The position numbers and the translations under genes are program-made. Below are positions 16,934-24,315 of a stretch of 42,836 nucleotides of DNA, in pieces. Under the pieces are notes generated by a model. It ran no database searches, was not told where the DNA came from, and worked only from the letters and a program-made list of their open reading frames with translations. This DNA comes from Pseudodesulfovibrio profundus (GTDB taxonomy: Bacteria > Desulfobacterota > Desulfovibrionia > Desulfovibrionales > Desulfovibrionaceae), in contig NZ_LT907976.1 in the NCBI RefSeq assembly GCF_900217235.1, positions 1 to 42,836 of the forward strand, in the 5' to 3' direction. Position 1 is the stretch's first letter. Each line of letters opens with the position of its first letter.

Positions 16934-17647
16934 GTGATCCACCAGGCAGTCATACTCGCAGGCGGCAAAGGAACCCGACTCGGCAAGCTGACCGAGGCCA
17001 TGCCCAAGCCGGTGCTCCCCGTAGGCGGCGATCCATTTATCAATTATCTTATCTGGAATCTGACCCGTTACGGGGTTACTGACATCGTGATTTCGTCGGG
17101 CTATCATCACGAACAGCTTGTCTCAATCCTCGATTGTCATCCCGTCTCCGGCGTGGACATCCGTTTCGTTCAGGAAAGTACTCCGTTGGGAACCGGAGGA
17201 GGTCTGCGTAATTGCCTTTCGATTTTGGACGATCAATTTTTTGTACTCAACGGCGATTCAATCTTTGACCTCAATTATCATGATCTGGCGAAACGAGCTG
17301 GTTCCGGTGCTGCTATTGGCTTGCGCCGGGTGGATGACACAGCTCGGTATGGCCGGGTCGAAGTGACGGATGATCTGGCAACCAGCTTTCGCGAGAAAGG
17401 GGAGAGTGGCCCCGGCTTTATCAATAGCGGCATCTATTGCCTGACGAAGGCAATTGTTGAAGATATGCCGGATGGTGAATCCTCTCTTGAGTGTGATCTT
17501 TTCCCCCGTCTCGCGGCCCAAAAACAGCTGGGTGCAGGACAATACACCGGCTTTTTTATCGACATAGGTATCCCTGAAGATTTCAATCGTGCCCAGGAAT
17601 CGGTCCCGGCCTGGAAACGCATGGCGGCTTCCAGCGAGATGGAGTAA
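16934..17647 (+). CDS. hddC: D-glycero-D-manno-heptose 1-phosphate guanylyltransferase-like
   Basis: This 237-aa nucleotidyltransferase (NTP_transferase fold) starts at a GTG behind GAGG. It shows AVILAGGKGTRLGKLTEAMPKP with the pyrophosphorylase signature, KPVLPVGGDPF, TPLGTGGGLRN, FFVLNGDSIF (metal-binding aspartate) and FIDIGIPEDFNRAQ. This matches HddC, which makes GDP-D-glycero-alpha-D-manno-heptose from the HddA product. Other sugar-1-phosphate nucleotidyltransferases look similar, and the call rests partly on hddA being in the same cluster. It overlaps the next ATG by one base. Confidence 0.83.
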   Translation: MIHQAVILAGGKGTRLGKLTEAMPKPVLPVGGDPFINYLIWNLTRYGVTDIVISSGYHHEQLVSILDCHPVSGVDIRFVQESTPLGTGGGLRNCLSILDDQFFVLNGDSIFDLNYHDLAKRAGSGAAIGLRRVDDTARYGRVEVTDDLATSFREKGESGPGFINSGIYCLTKAIVEDMPDGESSLECDLFPRLAAQKQLGAGQYTGFFIDIGIPEDFNRAQESVPAWKRMAASSEME

Positions 17648-18309
17648 TGTCGGTGGCGCGGTGGTTGCGTCGTATTAAACACGCCCTGACTGTAAATAAG
17701 CGGGCGGATTTGCTGCGTGCGCTGCAAGCAGGCTCTACGGTTTTAGACGTGGGGTGTGGCAACGACGCGGCATTCCACGCCAAGAACATCAATCCTAATA
17801 TCGTGTACGAGGGGGTTGATGTTGGCGATTACAATATCCTTCATAAAGATGCCTTCGATGTCTATACTATTGTTCAAAGCGAAGATTTCGCATTGACACT
17901 TGAGAACATGGACAAAGAGTATGACCTTGTCATTTCCAATCACAATCTTGAGCACTGCCTTTATCCTTACCGCATGATTGACGCCATGTGCGCTCGGATC
18001 AAGCCCGGTGGTTTGTTGTACCTCGCTTTTCCCAATGAAGATTCCATAGGATTTCCGTGTCGCGCCGGATCTCTGAATTTTTATGATGACTGCACGCACA
18101 AATGGTTACCGCGAGGGCATCTTGTGGTTGATCGTGTTCGAGATAATGGCTTGAGCATGATCGAATCGCATATTCCATTTCGCCCCCGTACAGAGTATTG
18201 GATGGGGTGGGTCATGGAACCATGGAGCAGTTTGACGCAAAAGACTATGGCTGGGACATGGGCGTATTGGGGATTTGAAAACGTATTGTTGGCACAACGC
18301 CCAGTTTGA
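17647..18309 (+). CDS. SAM-dependent methyltransferase
   Basis: This 220-aa class I methyltransferase has motif I at STVLDVGCGND near residue 31, an acidic EGVDVGDY, the segment YDLVISNHNLEHCLYPYRM, and RIKPGGLLYLAFPNED. The FYDDCTHKWLPRG motif resembles the FYDDATHLHTAD segment of the protein at 10646, so these two may be distant paralogues. Start and stop overlap the flanking genes by 1-4 bases, consistent with one operon. Confidence 0.82.
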   Translation: MSVARWLRRIKHALTVNKRADLLRALQAGSTVLDVGCGNDAAFHAKNINPNIVYEGVDVGDYNILHKDAFDVYTIVQSEDFALTLENMDKEYDLVISNHNLEHCLYPYRMIDAMCARIKPGGLLYLAFPNEDSIGFPCRAGSLNFYDDCTHKWLPRGHLVVDRVRDNGLSMIESHIPFRPRTEYWMGWVMEPWSSLTQKTMAGTWAYWGFENVLLAQRPV

Positions 18310-18326
18310 GAAATGGTAGCAAGACC

Positions 18327-18735
18327 ATGAACAGCACCTTTACCATATCCGGGAAAATACCAGTCCCCTCCAAACTCTCCATGGTTGGAGACGAGGAAGG
18401 CCATTGTCTGGGTGTTCATGGAGACGTGGATGGATTGACAGCAGGGTGGTTCCGCATCAGGATGCAGTCAGCCTGTCAATCTGGCCCTGACGGCGCGGCG
18501 CTGGCCTTTCAGGATGGGCGAGATGAGCCATTCAAAGTCATGCACCTTCCTTTTGGCGTGAACGGTCAGCTCGATCATATTTTCTTCCTTCCCTTCTTGC
18601 CGAAGAGGCTCTGTTTTCTTTCCCGCCGGGCAGATCAACGTGGTAAAGTAGACACGGTAACATTTGATCCTATTTCCATGCCGACAGCCTATTGGCTTAT
18701 GGCGGGGCGACTCCTGCACTACTTGCAACGGGAAG
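18327..18735 (+). pseudogene. capsule-locus gene truncated by IS3 copy B
   Basis: The open frame begins at the ATG at 18327 (or a TTG at 18306 overlapping the previous stop). It gives about 136 residues before running into the IS at 18736. The N-terminus has a beta-rich look (FTISGKIPVPSKLSMVGDEE) and the last native residues are PTAYWLMAGRLLHYLQREE. It may be the start of a large glycosyltransferase or another surface-polysaccharide enzyme. I do not recognise the family, and the rest of the gene is missing from the plasmid. Confidence 0.7.
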
Positions 18736-18801
18736 AGAAGTGGCCTCGGAAAACTGGACCACTCGATAAGGTGGACATAAACTGCCCGAAGGAGGCAATT
18801 C

Positions 18802-19086
18802 ATGTCCAAGACGAGAAAACGTTTCAGCGCGGAATTCAAAGCCCGAGTCGCCCTGGATGCCCTGTCCGGGGAACACACCCTGTCGGAACTCGCCAGCAAG
18901 TACGGCGTACACCCCAATCAGGTTTCCCAGTGGAAGAAGCAGGCCAAGGAAGGGATCGTGGCGTCCTTTTCAGGCAAGGCCGTCGGCCGTCAGGATAACG
19001 GGGCCCAGATCAAGGAGCTTCACGCCAAGATTGGCCAGCTCACGGTGGAGAAGGATTTTTTGCAACAAGCCTTCGCCAAAATTTGA
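18802..19086 (+). CDS. IS3-family transposase OrfA (copy B)
   Basis: This 94-aa protein is identical to the OrfA at 66-350, with the same GGAGG ribosome-binding site. The same T TTT TTG slippery heptamer (19056-19062) would allow fusion to orfB by -1 frameshifting. Confidence 0.93.
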   Translation: MSKTRKRFSAEFKARVALDALSGEHTLSELASKYGVHPNQVSQWKKQAKEGIVASFSGKAVGRQDNGAQIKELHAKIGQLTVEKDFLQQAFAKI

Positions 19087-19964
19087 GCTGTGAGCGAAGG
19101 CGAGAGGTGGTCGACAAGACTCACCCCGAGCTCAGTATCCGGCGGCAATGCCGAATTCTCAAGCTGTACCGATCGACGTACTACTACGAACCGATCGGCG
19201 AATCTCCGGCCAACCTGGCCCTTATGCGCCGAATCGATGAGTTGTTTATGGAGCTGCCGTTTTTCGGTTCCAGACAGATGCGTAATACCCTACGAGACGA
19301 AGGGCAAAGGGTCGGTCGTGAACGGGTACGACGTCTGATGCGTAAAATGGGCCTGATGGCGATTTACCAAAAGCCAAAGACAAGCCATCCGCATCCGCAA
19401 CATAAGACGTATCCGTATTTGCTGCGGCACAAGGCGATTACGAAGCCCAATCAGGTTTGGTGTGCCGACATCACGTATATCCCCATGACACGCGGCTTCT
19501 TATACCTTGTGGCGGTCATGGACTGGCACAGTCGGGCCGTCCTGTCGTGGAGGCTCTCAAACACGATGGATGCTGATTTCTGCGTGTCTGCCTTGGAAGA
19601 AGCCCTGAATCGTTATGGGGTGCCGGAAATCTTCAACACCGACCAGGGATCACAGTTCACCAGCTACGAGTTCACACGGACGCTCAGAGAGGCTGGAATT
19701 CGTATCTCCATGGACGGTCGAGGCCGATGGATGGATAATGTGATGATCGAGCGTCTGTGGCGTTCGTTGAAATATGAATGTGCTTACCTGCGTGAGATGG
19801 GAACCGGAAGCGAACTGCGGCAAGCCTTGGCTTGGTGGTTCGATTTCTACAACAATCGACGTCCGCATTTTGCTTTTGACGGCAAGAAGCCGATGGAGAT
19901 ATATCAGAACCGTTCCAGGCCAGAGGGGGTACCCCCTCTGGCCTGGAACGAAAGAGCGGCGTAG
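19083..19964 (+). CDS. IS3-family transposase OrfB (copy B)
   Basis: This 293-aa DDE integrase-core protein is identical to the OrfB at 347-1228. Catalytic segments [10 protein letters not shown] and FNTDQGSQF are intact. With copy A it can supply transposase for the whole composite. Confidence 0.93.
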   Translation: MSCERRREVVDKTHPELSIRRQCRILKLYRSTYYYEPIGESPANLALMRRIDELFMELPFFGSRQMRNTLRDEGQRVGRERVRRLMRKMGLMAIYQKPKTSHPHPQHKTYPYLLRHKAITKPNQVWCADITYIPMTRGFLYLVAVMDWHSRAVLSWRLSNTMDADFCVSALEEALNRYGVPEIFNTDQGSQFTSYEFTRTLREAGIRISMDGRGRWMDNVMIERLWRSLKYECAYLREMGTGSELRQALAWWFDFYNNRRPHFAFDGKKPMEIYQNRSRPEGVPPLAWNERAA

Positions 19965-20025
19965 CTCGTAAACGTGTCCACCTTAAAATCGTCGCTCAGT
20001 GGTCCGAAGAACCGAGGCCACTTCT

Positions 20026-21076
20026 AAAGGAATTGGCTTTGACTCTTCCGGCTTTCAGCATCAACACAACCGCAATTTCCGCAAGTTTGTGATGTGTAAG
20101 CTGGATTAACAACGTGAACACTCCCTCCAAACATACGCATTTTGTATTCAAGCATAAGTCTGAAAGCGTGCCACCCTTGGTCAAGGATGCTTTTATTCAA
20201 ACCGCTCTTGGCCTTCACATTACGCCCAGGCTCTTCAATAGTTCCCTTCGCGCTTGCGGACATATTTCGAATGCGCAAGTCCTCCAAAATAATCCCCGCG
20301 TGTTTTTTGCAGAGTTCTGTGGAAGTCTTGTGCAGGAAATCTCTTCGCGCATCGGCAATGCTGGCCTGAAGTTTTGCAATTCGCAGTCGCGCCTTCTCAC
20401 GGCGATGACTGCCTTTTTGAGTTCGAGCGTACTTACGTTGTGCACGGGCAAGGGCCTTTTCAGCGGCCCTCAAAGGATTCATCGGACGGATGAAAGAACC
20501 GTCGGAGAGCGTAGCAAAACGAGCTACGCCAAGATCAAGGCCCACTACGGAAACGGACGGGTGAACAGGTTCGGGAACTTCCGCCTTGCAGCACACGGAC
20601 ATGTACCATTTCCCGGCCCGCTCGAAGACGGTAATGTTTCTGGCTTCGCCACGCATTTCACGGGACTTGAAGAAGCCAACCCATCCGATCTTGGGGAGCC
20701 GGACCCTGTTGCCCTCGAAAACAAATCCCTGGGGAAAGCGGAAGGATTCCCGGCAGCGTCCCCGCTTTTTGAACCTGGGCGCTCCTGCGCCTTCCCGGAC
20801 ACACTTCTTCCAGGCCGCATCCAGGTCACGAAGCGTTTGCTGGTAGGTTTCGGCCACGCCTTCGGCCAGCCAGGGGAAGGGGTCTTTCTTCCAGTGCGGA
20901 AGGAACGAAGCCATTTCGACGTAGAAAATTGGAGCCTGTTCCTCATCCCTGGCTCTTTTCTGAAGCCCCAAGGCCATGTTCCAGACAAACCGATTCATGC
21001 CCGCCCACCGCTTGAAAACGGCGGCTTGACCTTCATTGGTCTTAAGCCTGTAAACATAACCCTTGACTGCATCCAT
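20026..21076 (-). pseudogene. tnpB: tnpB, 5' part (RNA-guided nuclease family), interrupted
   Basis: The gene starts at MDAVKGYVYRLKTNEGQAAV (21076) and runs 350 codons to the IS3 composite. It has the TnpB order: N-terminal HTH-like segment, RuvC aspartate in VVGLDLGVARFATL, glutamate in IILEDLRIRNMS, and the first half of the zinc finger (SQTCGNCGCVDAESRKSQSQF). The second zinc-finger half and the last catalytic aspartate are in the fragment at 42678-42835. As it stands the protein lacks one of three catalytic acids and should be inactive. Without the composite the protein would be 401 aa. Confidence 0.9.
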
Positions 21077-21112
21077 GCTCAAAAATATATCTTGGTCTAC
21101 GGAGGCAGTCAA

Positions 21113-21514
21113 GTGGAAGAACTTAGAAAAGGGCGGCATGTCGTGTCGATGCTTCATGCCCATTTAGTCTTTGTGACAAAGTATCGAGGGAAGGTGTTGA
21201 GCAGGATTCATTTGGATAGATTGCAAGAAATATTTCAAAGCGTCTGCAATGACTTTGATGTTTCCTTGAGTGAGTTCAACGGAGAAAAAGATCATGTGCA
21301 TCTTCTGGTAGAATACTCTCCAAAGGTGCAGCTTTCAAAGCTGGTCAATTCTCTTAAGGGTGTATCATCTCGACTTCTAAGAAAGGAATTTGCGGACATT
21401 CGTATTCGATACTGGAAGGGCGTGTTGTGGTCGCCTTCATATTTTGTTGGCAGTTGTGGGGGCGCACCAATCGACATCCTACGACGCTACGTTGAAAATC
21501 AGGGAAAGCATTAG
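21113..21514 (+). CDS. tnpA: TnpA, Y1 HUH transposase (IS200/IS605)
   Basis: This 133-aa protein starts at a GTG with GGAGG seven bases upstream. It shows the single-strand transposase signatures: RKGRHVVSMLHAHLVFVTKYR at the start, HUH motif KDHVHLLVEY, and the catalytic tyrosine in RRYVENQ near the C-terminus. It cuts and joins single-stranded DNA at the hairpin ends. A longer open frame from 20114 is only antisense to tnpB. The gene is intact, but its element is split, so it might act only on other ends in trans. Confidence 0.9.
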   Translation: MEELRKGRHVVSMLHAHLVFVTKYRGKVLSRIHLDRLQEIFQSVCNDFDVSLSEFNGEKDHVHLLVEYSPKVQLSKLVNSLKGVSSRLLRKEFADIRIRYWKGVLWSPSYFVGSCGGAPIDILRRYVENQGKH

Positions 21515-21528
21515 GAGCGGCGCTTCCC

Positions 21529-21548
21529 CTCCCGCCTAAAGGCGGGAG
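21529..21548. repeat. IS605 end hairpin, tnpA side
   Basis: A perfect 8-bp stem CTCCCGCC / GGCGGGAG closes on a TAAA loop, 14 bases after the tnpA stop. Subterminal hairpins with short loops are the recognition elements of TnpA. A hairpin with the same TAAA loop lies at the other end (42671-42688). Confidence 0.8.
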
Positions 21549-21559
21549 TCCCCGCGCCG

Positions 21560-21715
21560 AAGAACGATGGGCAAAGCGCGGATCTCGCTGCCTGGGTGGA
21601 TTTGGTCTGTTTGTCAGAAAGAAATCGCCGGGAAAGGCCAGGGAAGCTTGCTCTGATGGCTTCCATCGTTCCGAGCTTTGTCCCTATTTTCATTAGCGAA
21701 GATAGTGCAGGGTGA
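21560..21715 (+). pseudogene. 3' fragment of a gene probably disrupted by IS605
   Basis: Reading plus-strand from 21560 gives an open frame of 51 codons to a TGA (21713-21715): KNDGQSADLAAWVDLVCL, then ERPGKLALMASIVPSFVPIF. It lies just outside the tnpA-side IS605 end. The phase is compatible with the fragment at 42499-42660, which abuts the other IS605 end. The two were therefore probably one gene before insertion. The product is not recognised. It converges with and slightly overlaps the tyrosine recombinase on the other strand. Confidence 0.5.
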
Positions 21716-22601
21716 TATCGGGCCTGTGGTGGCCCATTTCCTCGGAAATCAGATAGTGCGCCTGTTCAGGCGCGTATCCTTCCCGCGTAAGTTCCTGATA
21801 GCGGTCCTGGGCGAAGTTGTATCTCAAATCGTGTGTTCCTGAGTTGACTTCACCGGCCCGACTTGCCGCTTCAGCAACGTGATTGCGGTACGTCGATTGA
21901 TTGACCCGCAGCACCCCGCCTCGCTCGCTCAGCGTTTGTTGCAAACGCTGAAACGTGTCGGGCCTGACTTCGATTGTCCGAGGCATCCCGCCCTTCGTGT
22001 TTGTCAGGTTGATGGTGTTTCCCTCGCGCAGCTGGTCGGCGCGGATCTGCGTCACCTCATGGCAGCGCGCGCCGCCTTCCATTTGGATGGTGGCCACCAG
22101 ACGCGAATCGGGGTTGTTTACGTTCCGTATGACTTCGCGTGGGTCCACGTATCCCCTGTCTCTGTCAGGATTTTCAAGGGCATCCTTGGCCCCGGCCCGT
22201 AGGTCGTTGATAGCTTCGCGGAAGTCCACCCGCTGCCCTGTCTTCTCGCTGATCGCGTTGCCGAGCTTCCCGGCGTGAGCCGCTTCCTTGCGCCATGTGG
22301 ACAGGGCAATGCCGCTTTCCCGGCGCATGTCCAGATATGACTTCACGTGCTCCGAGGTGATTCGCTCCATGTCCTTCTGGCCCATCTCACGGGCATGTTG
22401 GCCTATGGCCTTCCATGTCTCCTGATAGTCGTGGGCTGTGCCGTAGGAGTGGATTTTCGTCTGGTCTGAAATGCGTTGGGAGGTGGCGGGAATGTCACCC
22501 AGAGCGGCCCGAGCCGCTTCCTTGTCGGTGTGTTTTGACTCGCCAATCGCGGAGATTGCTTGTCGCAGCTGGTCGGTCTGCCAATTGATTGAGCCGCGCA
22601 T
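21693..22601 (-). CDS. tyrosine recombinase / integrase
   Basis: This 302-aa site-specific recombinase shows the catalytic set: arginine in EGGARCHEVTQIRADQL, HxxR in THDLRYNFAQ, and the final histidine and tyrosine in EEMGHHRPDITLHYLR at the C-terminus. A SAM-like core-binding domain precedes it (HDYQETWKAIGQHARE to TWRKEAAHAG). The protein ends six residues after the putative nucleophile HYL, shorter than most integrases but open. It may resolve plasmid dimers or integrate a cassette. No obvious attachment site was identified next to it. Confidence 0.87.
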   Translation of the reverse strand: MRGSINWQTDQLRQAISAIGESKHTDKEAARAALGDIPATSQRISDQTKIHSYGTAHDYQETWKAIGQHAREMGQKDMERITSEHVKSYLDMRRESGIALSTWRKEAAHAGKLGNAISEKTGQRVDFREAINDLRAGAKDALENPDRDRGYVDPREVIRNVNNPDSRLVATIQMEGGARCHEVTQIRADQLREGNTINLTNTKGGMPRTIEVRPDTFQRLQQTLSERGGVLRVNQSTYRNHVAEAASRAGEVNSGTHDLRYNFAQDRYQELTREGYAPEQAHYLISEEMGHHRPDITLHYLR

Positions 22602-22925
22602 AATTCGTGGGTGTTGAGTTATAAGCTTCAGGAGGGAAGCTGTACCTTGTTTGCCAGTCTTCGATTTCCGTGGAAATCAGGATGCACTTAGCATGTCCCT
22701 TTCGCCCTTCGTTGTTCGTAAACAACACGCTGGGAAGCGTTCTCGCTCTGCTTGGAATCTTGTTCCTTTTTCGCCGTCATGCAGAGTTTTCACTGACGCT
22801 TGTGCTTCACATCAAAGCCATTTGTGACCCCTCTAATAGCCGCCTATCGGTCGCCATTTAGGCAGTTGTGGTCGGTGTTCGAGTTCGCAGGGGTTTTTCA
22901 TATATGCCCCTGCCGTTAGCGGAAG

Positions 22926-22995
22926 ACGGGGCGGGCTGTCAAGCCCTCTTAGCGAAAGCCGCCCCGTTACCTGCCCTGCGGTCAGGTAACGGGGC
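22926..22995. promoter_or_regulatory. competing GC-rich hairpins (attenuator- or oriT-like)
   Basis: Three stems can form: GGGCT/AGCCC at 22933-22945; ACGGGGCGG (22926-22934) with CCGCCCCGT (22959-22967); and a 13-bp perfect stem GCCCCGTTACCTG / CAGGTAACGGGGC (22961-22995, 9-nt loop). The second and third share bases, so they exclude each other, as in attenuators or copy-control RNAs. There is no T tract. It lies in the 487-bp non-coding gap (22602-23088) between the recombinase and the divergent operon. The rest of that gap shows nothing I can support. Confidence 0.55.
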
Positions 22996-23025
22996 TACGC
23001 CCTAGAGCCGCTTGCATTTACCGCC

Positions 23026-23086
23026 GATTTTCTCTATGTAAAATTCACAGGTGCAAATACACCTGTAAATTTCACAAGAGAAAATC
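23026..23086 (+). promoter_or_regulatory. 61-bp imperfect palindrome just before a start codon
   Basis: Outer arms GATTTTCTCT / AGAGAAAATC and inner arms ACAGGTG / CACCTGT (6-nt centre CAAATA) form a long imperfect inverted repeat that ends 2 bases before the ATG at 23089. The same block reads as a direct repeat, TGTAAAATTCACA (23037-23049) and TGTAAATTTCACA (23064-23076), 27 bp apart. It could be an operator array or an mRNA hairpin that covers the ribosome-binding site. Confidence 0.6.
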
Positions 23087-23088
23087 AC

Positions 23089-23520
23089 ATGACGGACAAG
23101 CAAATCAAGCTCTGGGCATGGCTTTGCCGCCAAGGACCGAAGACGGTCCTTGCGACATTCGCCGCCCTCAAGATCGACACCAACGATTTTTTTTCTGTGG
23201 TCGGTTCCATGAAACACGACCTTGAAAAAACCACATCCCGAAAATTGAAGGTGGCGAAGCCGCTTGATGAGTTGGGGAAGATTCACGAACTGCGTTTTGA
23301 CCGCATGAAAAAAGTGAAGAAGGCCAAGAGAGCGAAGAAGGCCAGAGCCATTGAACGCCAGTATTGGGCAATCGTCGGATTGCGCGAGAAGGGAGCAAGC
23401 TGGAACGATATCGTCAGCTACCTCTCCCGCTACCACAAGCTGAAAGTCACCAGAGAGTACCTGCACAAAGTCATGTCGCAGCTTGCCGACAAGTATGGAG
23501 ATGCCAATGAGAACGCTTAG
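23089..23520 (+). CDS. hypothetical plasmid protein with C-terminal helix-turn-helix-like segment
   Basis: This 143-aa protein is rich in lysine around residues 78-95 (KKVKKAKRAKKARAIERQYW). It is followed by a helix-turn-helix-like stretch (LREKGASWNDIVSYLSRYH, then KVTREYLHKVMSQL), a pattern of DNA-binding plasmid proteins. There is no Shine-Dalgarno sequence between the palindrome and the ATG, so translation may depend on the palindrome structure. It overlaps the next gene by 14 bases, implying coupling. The function is unknown; a regulator or mobilisation accessory protein is possible. Confidence 0.72.
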   Translation: MTDKQIKLWAWLCRQGPKTVLATFAALKIDTNDFFSVVGSMKHDLEKTTSRKLKVAKPLDELGKIHELRFDRMKKVKKAKRAKKARAIERQYWAIVGLREKGASWNDIVSYLSRYHKLKVTREYLHKVMSQLADKYGDANENA

Positions 23521-24163
23521 AATCGCTGGATTTGTTGCCCTTGCGGTTGTTGTGTTGTGGCTCGTGGCACTCGTCACAGGCTCGTTTGTCTTCGACAACA
23601 CAGCCACAACAGCGGTCAAGATCGCGGTGCAGCTCGTCCTGCAAAGGTGGCTCGGGCTGATGCTCATGCTGTTTGTGGCCGCGGTTGGCGTTGCCATTGG
23701 CTACGGCCTTCATGTGGCAGCGGGGAACAGCATCATCCAGAACCACGCCGAGAACTGCCGAGAGAAGGAGCGCGAGTTGTCCATGCAGATCAACAAGGCC
23801 AGAAACGAACGGGCCAAGATCAGCCGCCAAATCGAAGAACAGGGGGGAAAAAGAGCCGATGAAGTGGAGCGCGACCTGGTCGCAAAAAATCGGGCCACAG
23901 AACTCGCCCTGGGCGAACGCGAAAGAGCCGTGTCCGAGAGGGAAGTGAAGGCCACGAAACGCGAGGATGCAGCCTACCACGCCGCGCAGAACGTGGCGCA
24001 GTTCAAAGACCTACGCTCAATGTATCTTGCGCAGATCGGCAGAGCCATTGAAGCCTTGGAAGAAGGCAATCCGGGCCGCGCCCACAAGATACTGACCAAG
24101 GACCGCAAAACATACCGCCGCAGACGCTCCAGAAAGCCCCAGAACGCACCCAAGCGGAATTAG
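23507..24163 (+). CDS. membrane protein with long cytoplasmic coiled coil
   Basis: This is a 218-aa protein from the ATG at 23507, chosen because GGAG lies 6 bases upstream; longer frames start at 23483. Two hydrophobic helices are near residues 5-28 (IAGFVALAVVVLWLVALVTG) and 44-68 (LGLMLMLFVAAVGVAIGYGL). They are followed by about 90 charged residues with coiled-coil character (EKERELSMQINKARNERAK, then GERERAVSEREVKATKRE) and a very basic C-terminus (KTYRRRRSRKPQNAPKRN). The basic tail could bind nucleic acid. It is not recognised as a named family. A terminator follows. Confidence 0.72.
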   Translation: MRTLRIAGFVALAVVVLWLVALVTGSFVFDNTATTAVKIAVQLVLQRWLGLMLMLFVAAVGVAIGYGLHVAAGNSIIQNHAENCREKERELSMQINKARNERAKISRQIEEQGGKRADEVERDLVAKNRATELALGERERAVSEREVKATKREDAAYHAAQNVAQFKDLRSMYLAQIGRAIEALEEGNPGRAHKILTKDRKTYRRRRSRKPQNAPKRN

Positions 24164-24191
24164 CCTCCGTCATGTTCGGCAAAGAGCCCCA

Positions 24192-24223
24192 AAACGCTCA
24201 AATTTCGATTCTGAGCGTTTTTT
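24192..24223 (+). terminator. rho-independent terminator
   Basis: A 9-bp stem AAACGCTCA / TGAGCGTTT with an 11-nt loop runs into a T tract, 29 bases after the stop of the membrane/coiled-coil gene. It closes the 23089-24163 operon. Confidence 0.8.
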
Positions 24224-24315
24224 CTCAGCCTCTGAGAGAGTCCATATCTCTTTATCACACATCATAGGTGATTCAAAAATACTCCACTCCATTGCCCTTG
24301 TCAATAAATTCGAGA

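Larger units (their letters stand above)
1..20025 (+). mobile_element. IS3-flanked composite transposon carrying a capsule locus
   Basis: Two apparently identical, directly repeated IS3-family elements (1-1289 and 18736-20025) bracket 17.4 kb of capsule genes. The element starts with the last base of the window (42836), because the IS terminus is AGAAGTGGCCTCGG and its inverted copy ends at 20025. The flanking bases are AAA on both sides (42833-42835 and 20026-20028), a 3-bp target duplication as expected for IS3. Removing the unit plus one AAA joins two halves of a tnpB gene in frame (1,206 bp, 402 codons). That the whole 20,026-bp block moved as one piece is inferred from these three independent agreements. 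Confidence 0.9.
18736..20025 (+). mobile_element. IS3-family insertion sequence, copy B
   Basis: This is the right IS of the composite, 1,290 bp, in the same orientation as copy A. The left terminus AGAAGTGGCCTCGG begins at 18736 and the right terminus ends at 20025. The inner flank (AAG before 18736) does not match the outer flank, as expected when an IS is part of a larger mobile unit. Direct orientation means homologous recombination between A and B would excise the capsule genes as a circle. Confidence 0.95.
20026..21559 (-). mobile_element. IS200/IS605-family element with tnpA and tnpB, split by the composite
   Basis: Divergent tnpA (plus strand) and tnpB (minus strand) are 36 bases apart. 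The tnpA-side end carries a hairpin at 21529-21548 (CTCCCGCC, loop TAAA, GGCGGGAG). The tnpB-side end is at 42661-42835, with a similar CCGGCC-TAAA-GGCC hairpin. The composite inserted into tnpB and separated the two ends. Ends are approximate because IS605 elements leave no target duplication; the outer tnpB end probably begins at TTGACATCCTCC (42661). Confidence 0.85.

Noticed and set aside
18737..20024. Copies A and B as two independent insertions into the plasmid
   Set aside because: Neither copy has matching flanks of its own (AAA against GTA for A, AAG against AAA for B), while the two outer flanks match each other, so a single composite event explains the data better.
20114..21514. 466-aa plus-strand frame
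   Set aside because: Only the last 133 codons are TnpA. The rest is antisense to tnpB, with no ribosome-binding site at 20114, while GGAGG precedes the GTG at 21113.
23002..23980. Minus-strand frames of 231 and 169 aa
   Set aside because: They run antisense to the coupled 23089/23507 genes, which have a regulatory palindrome, overlap coupling and a terminator in the plus direction.
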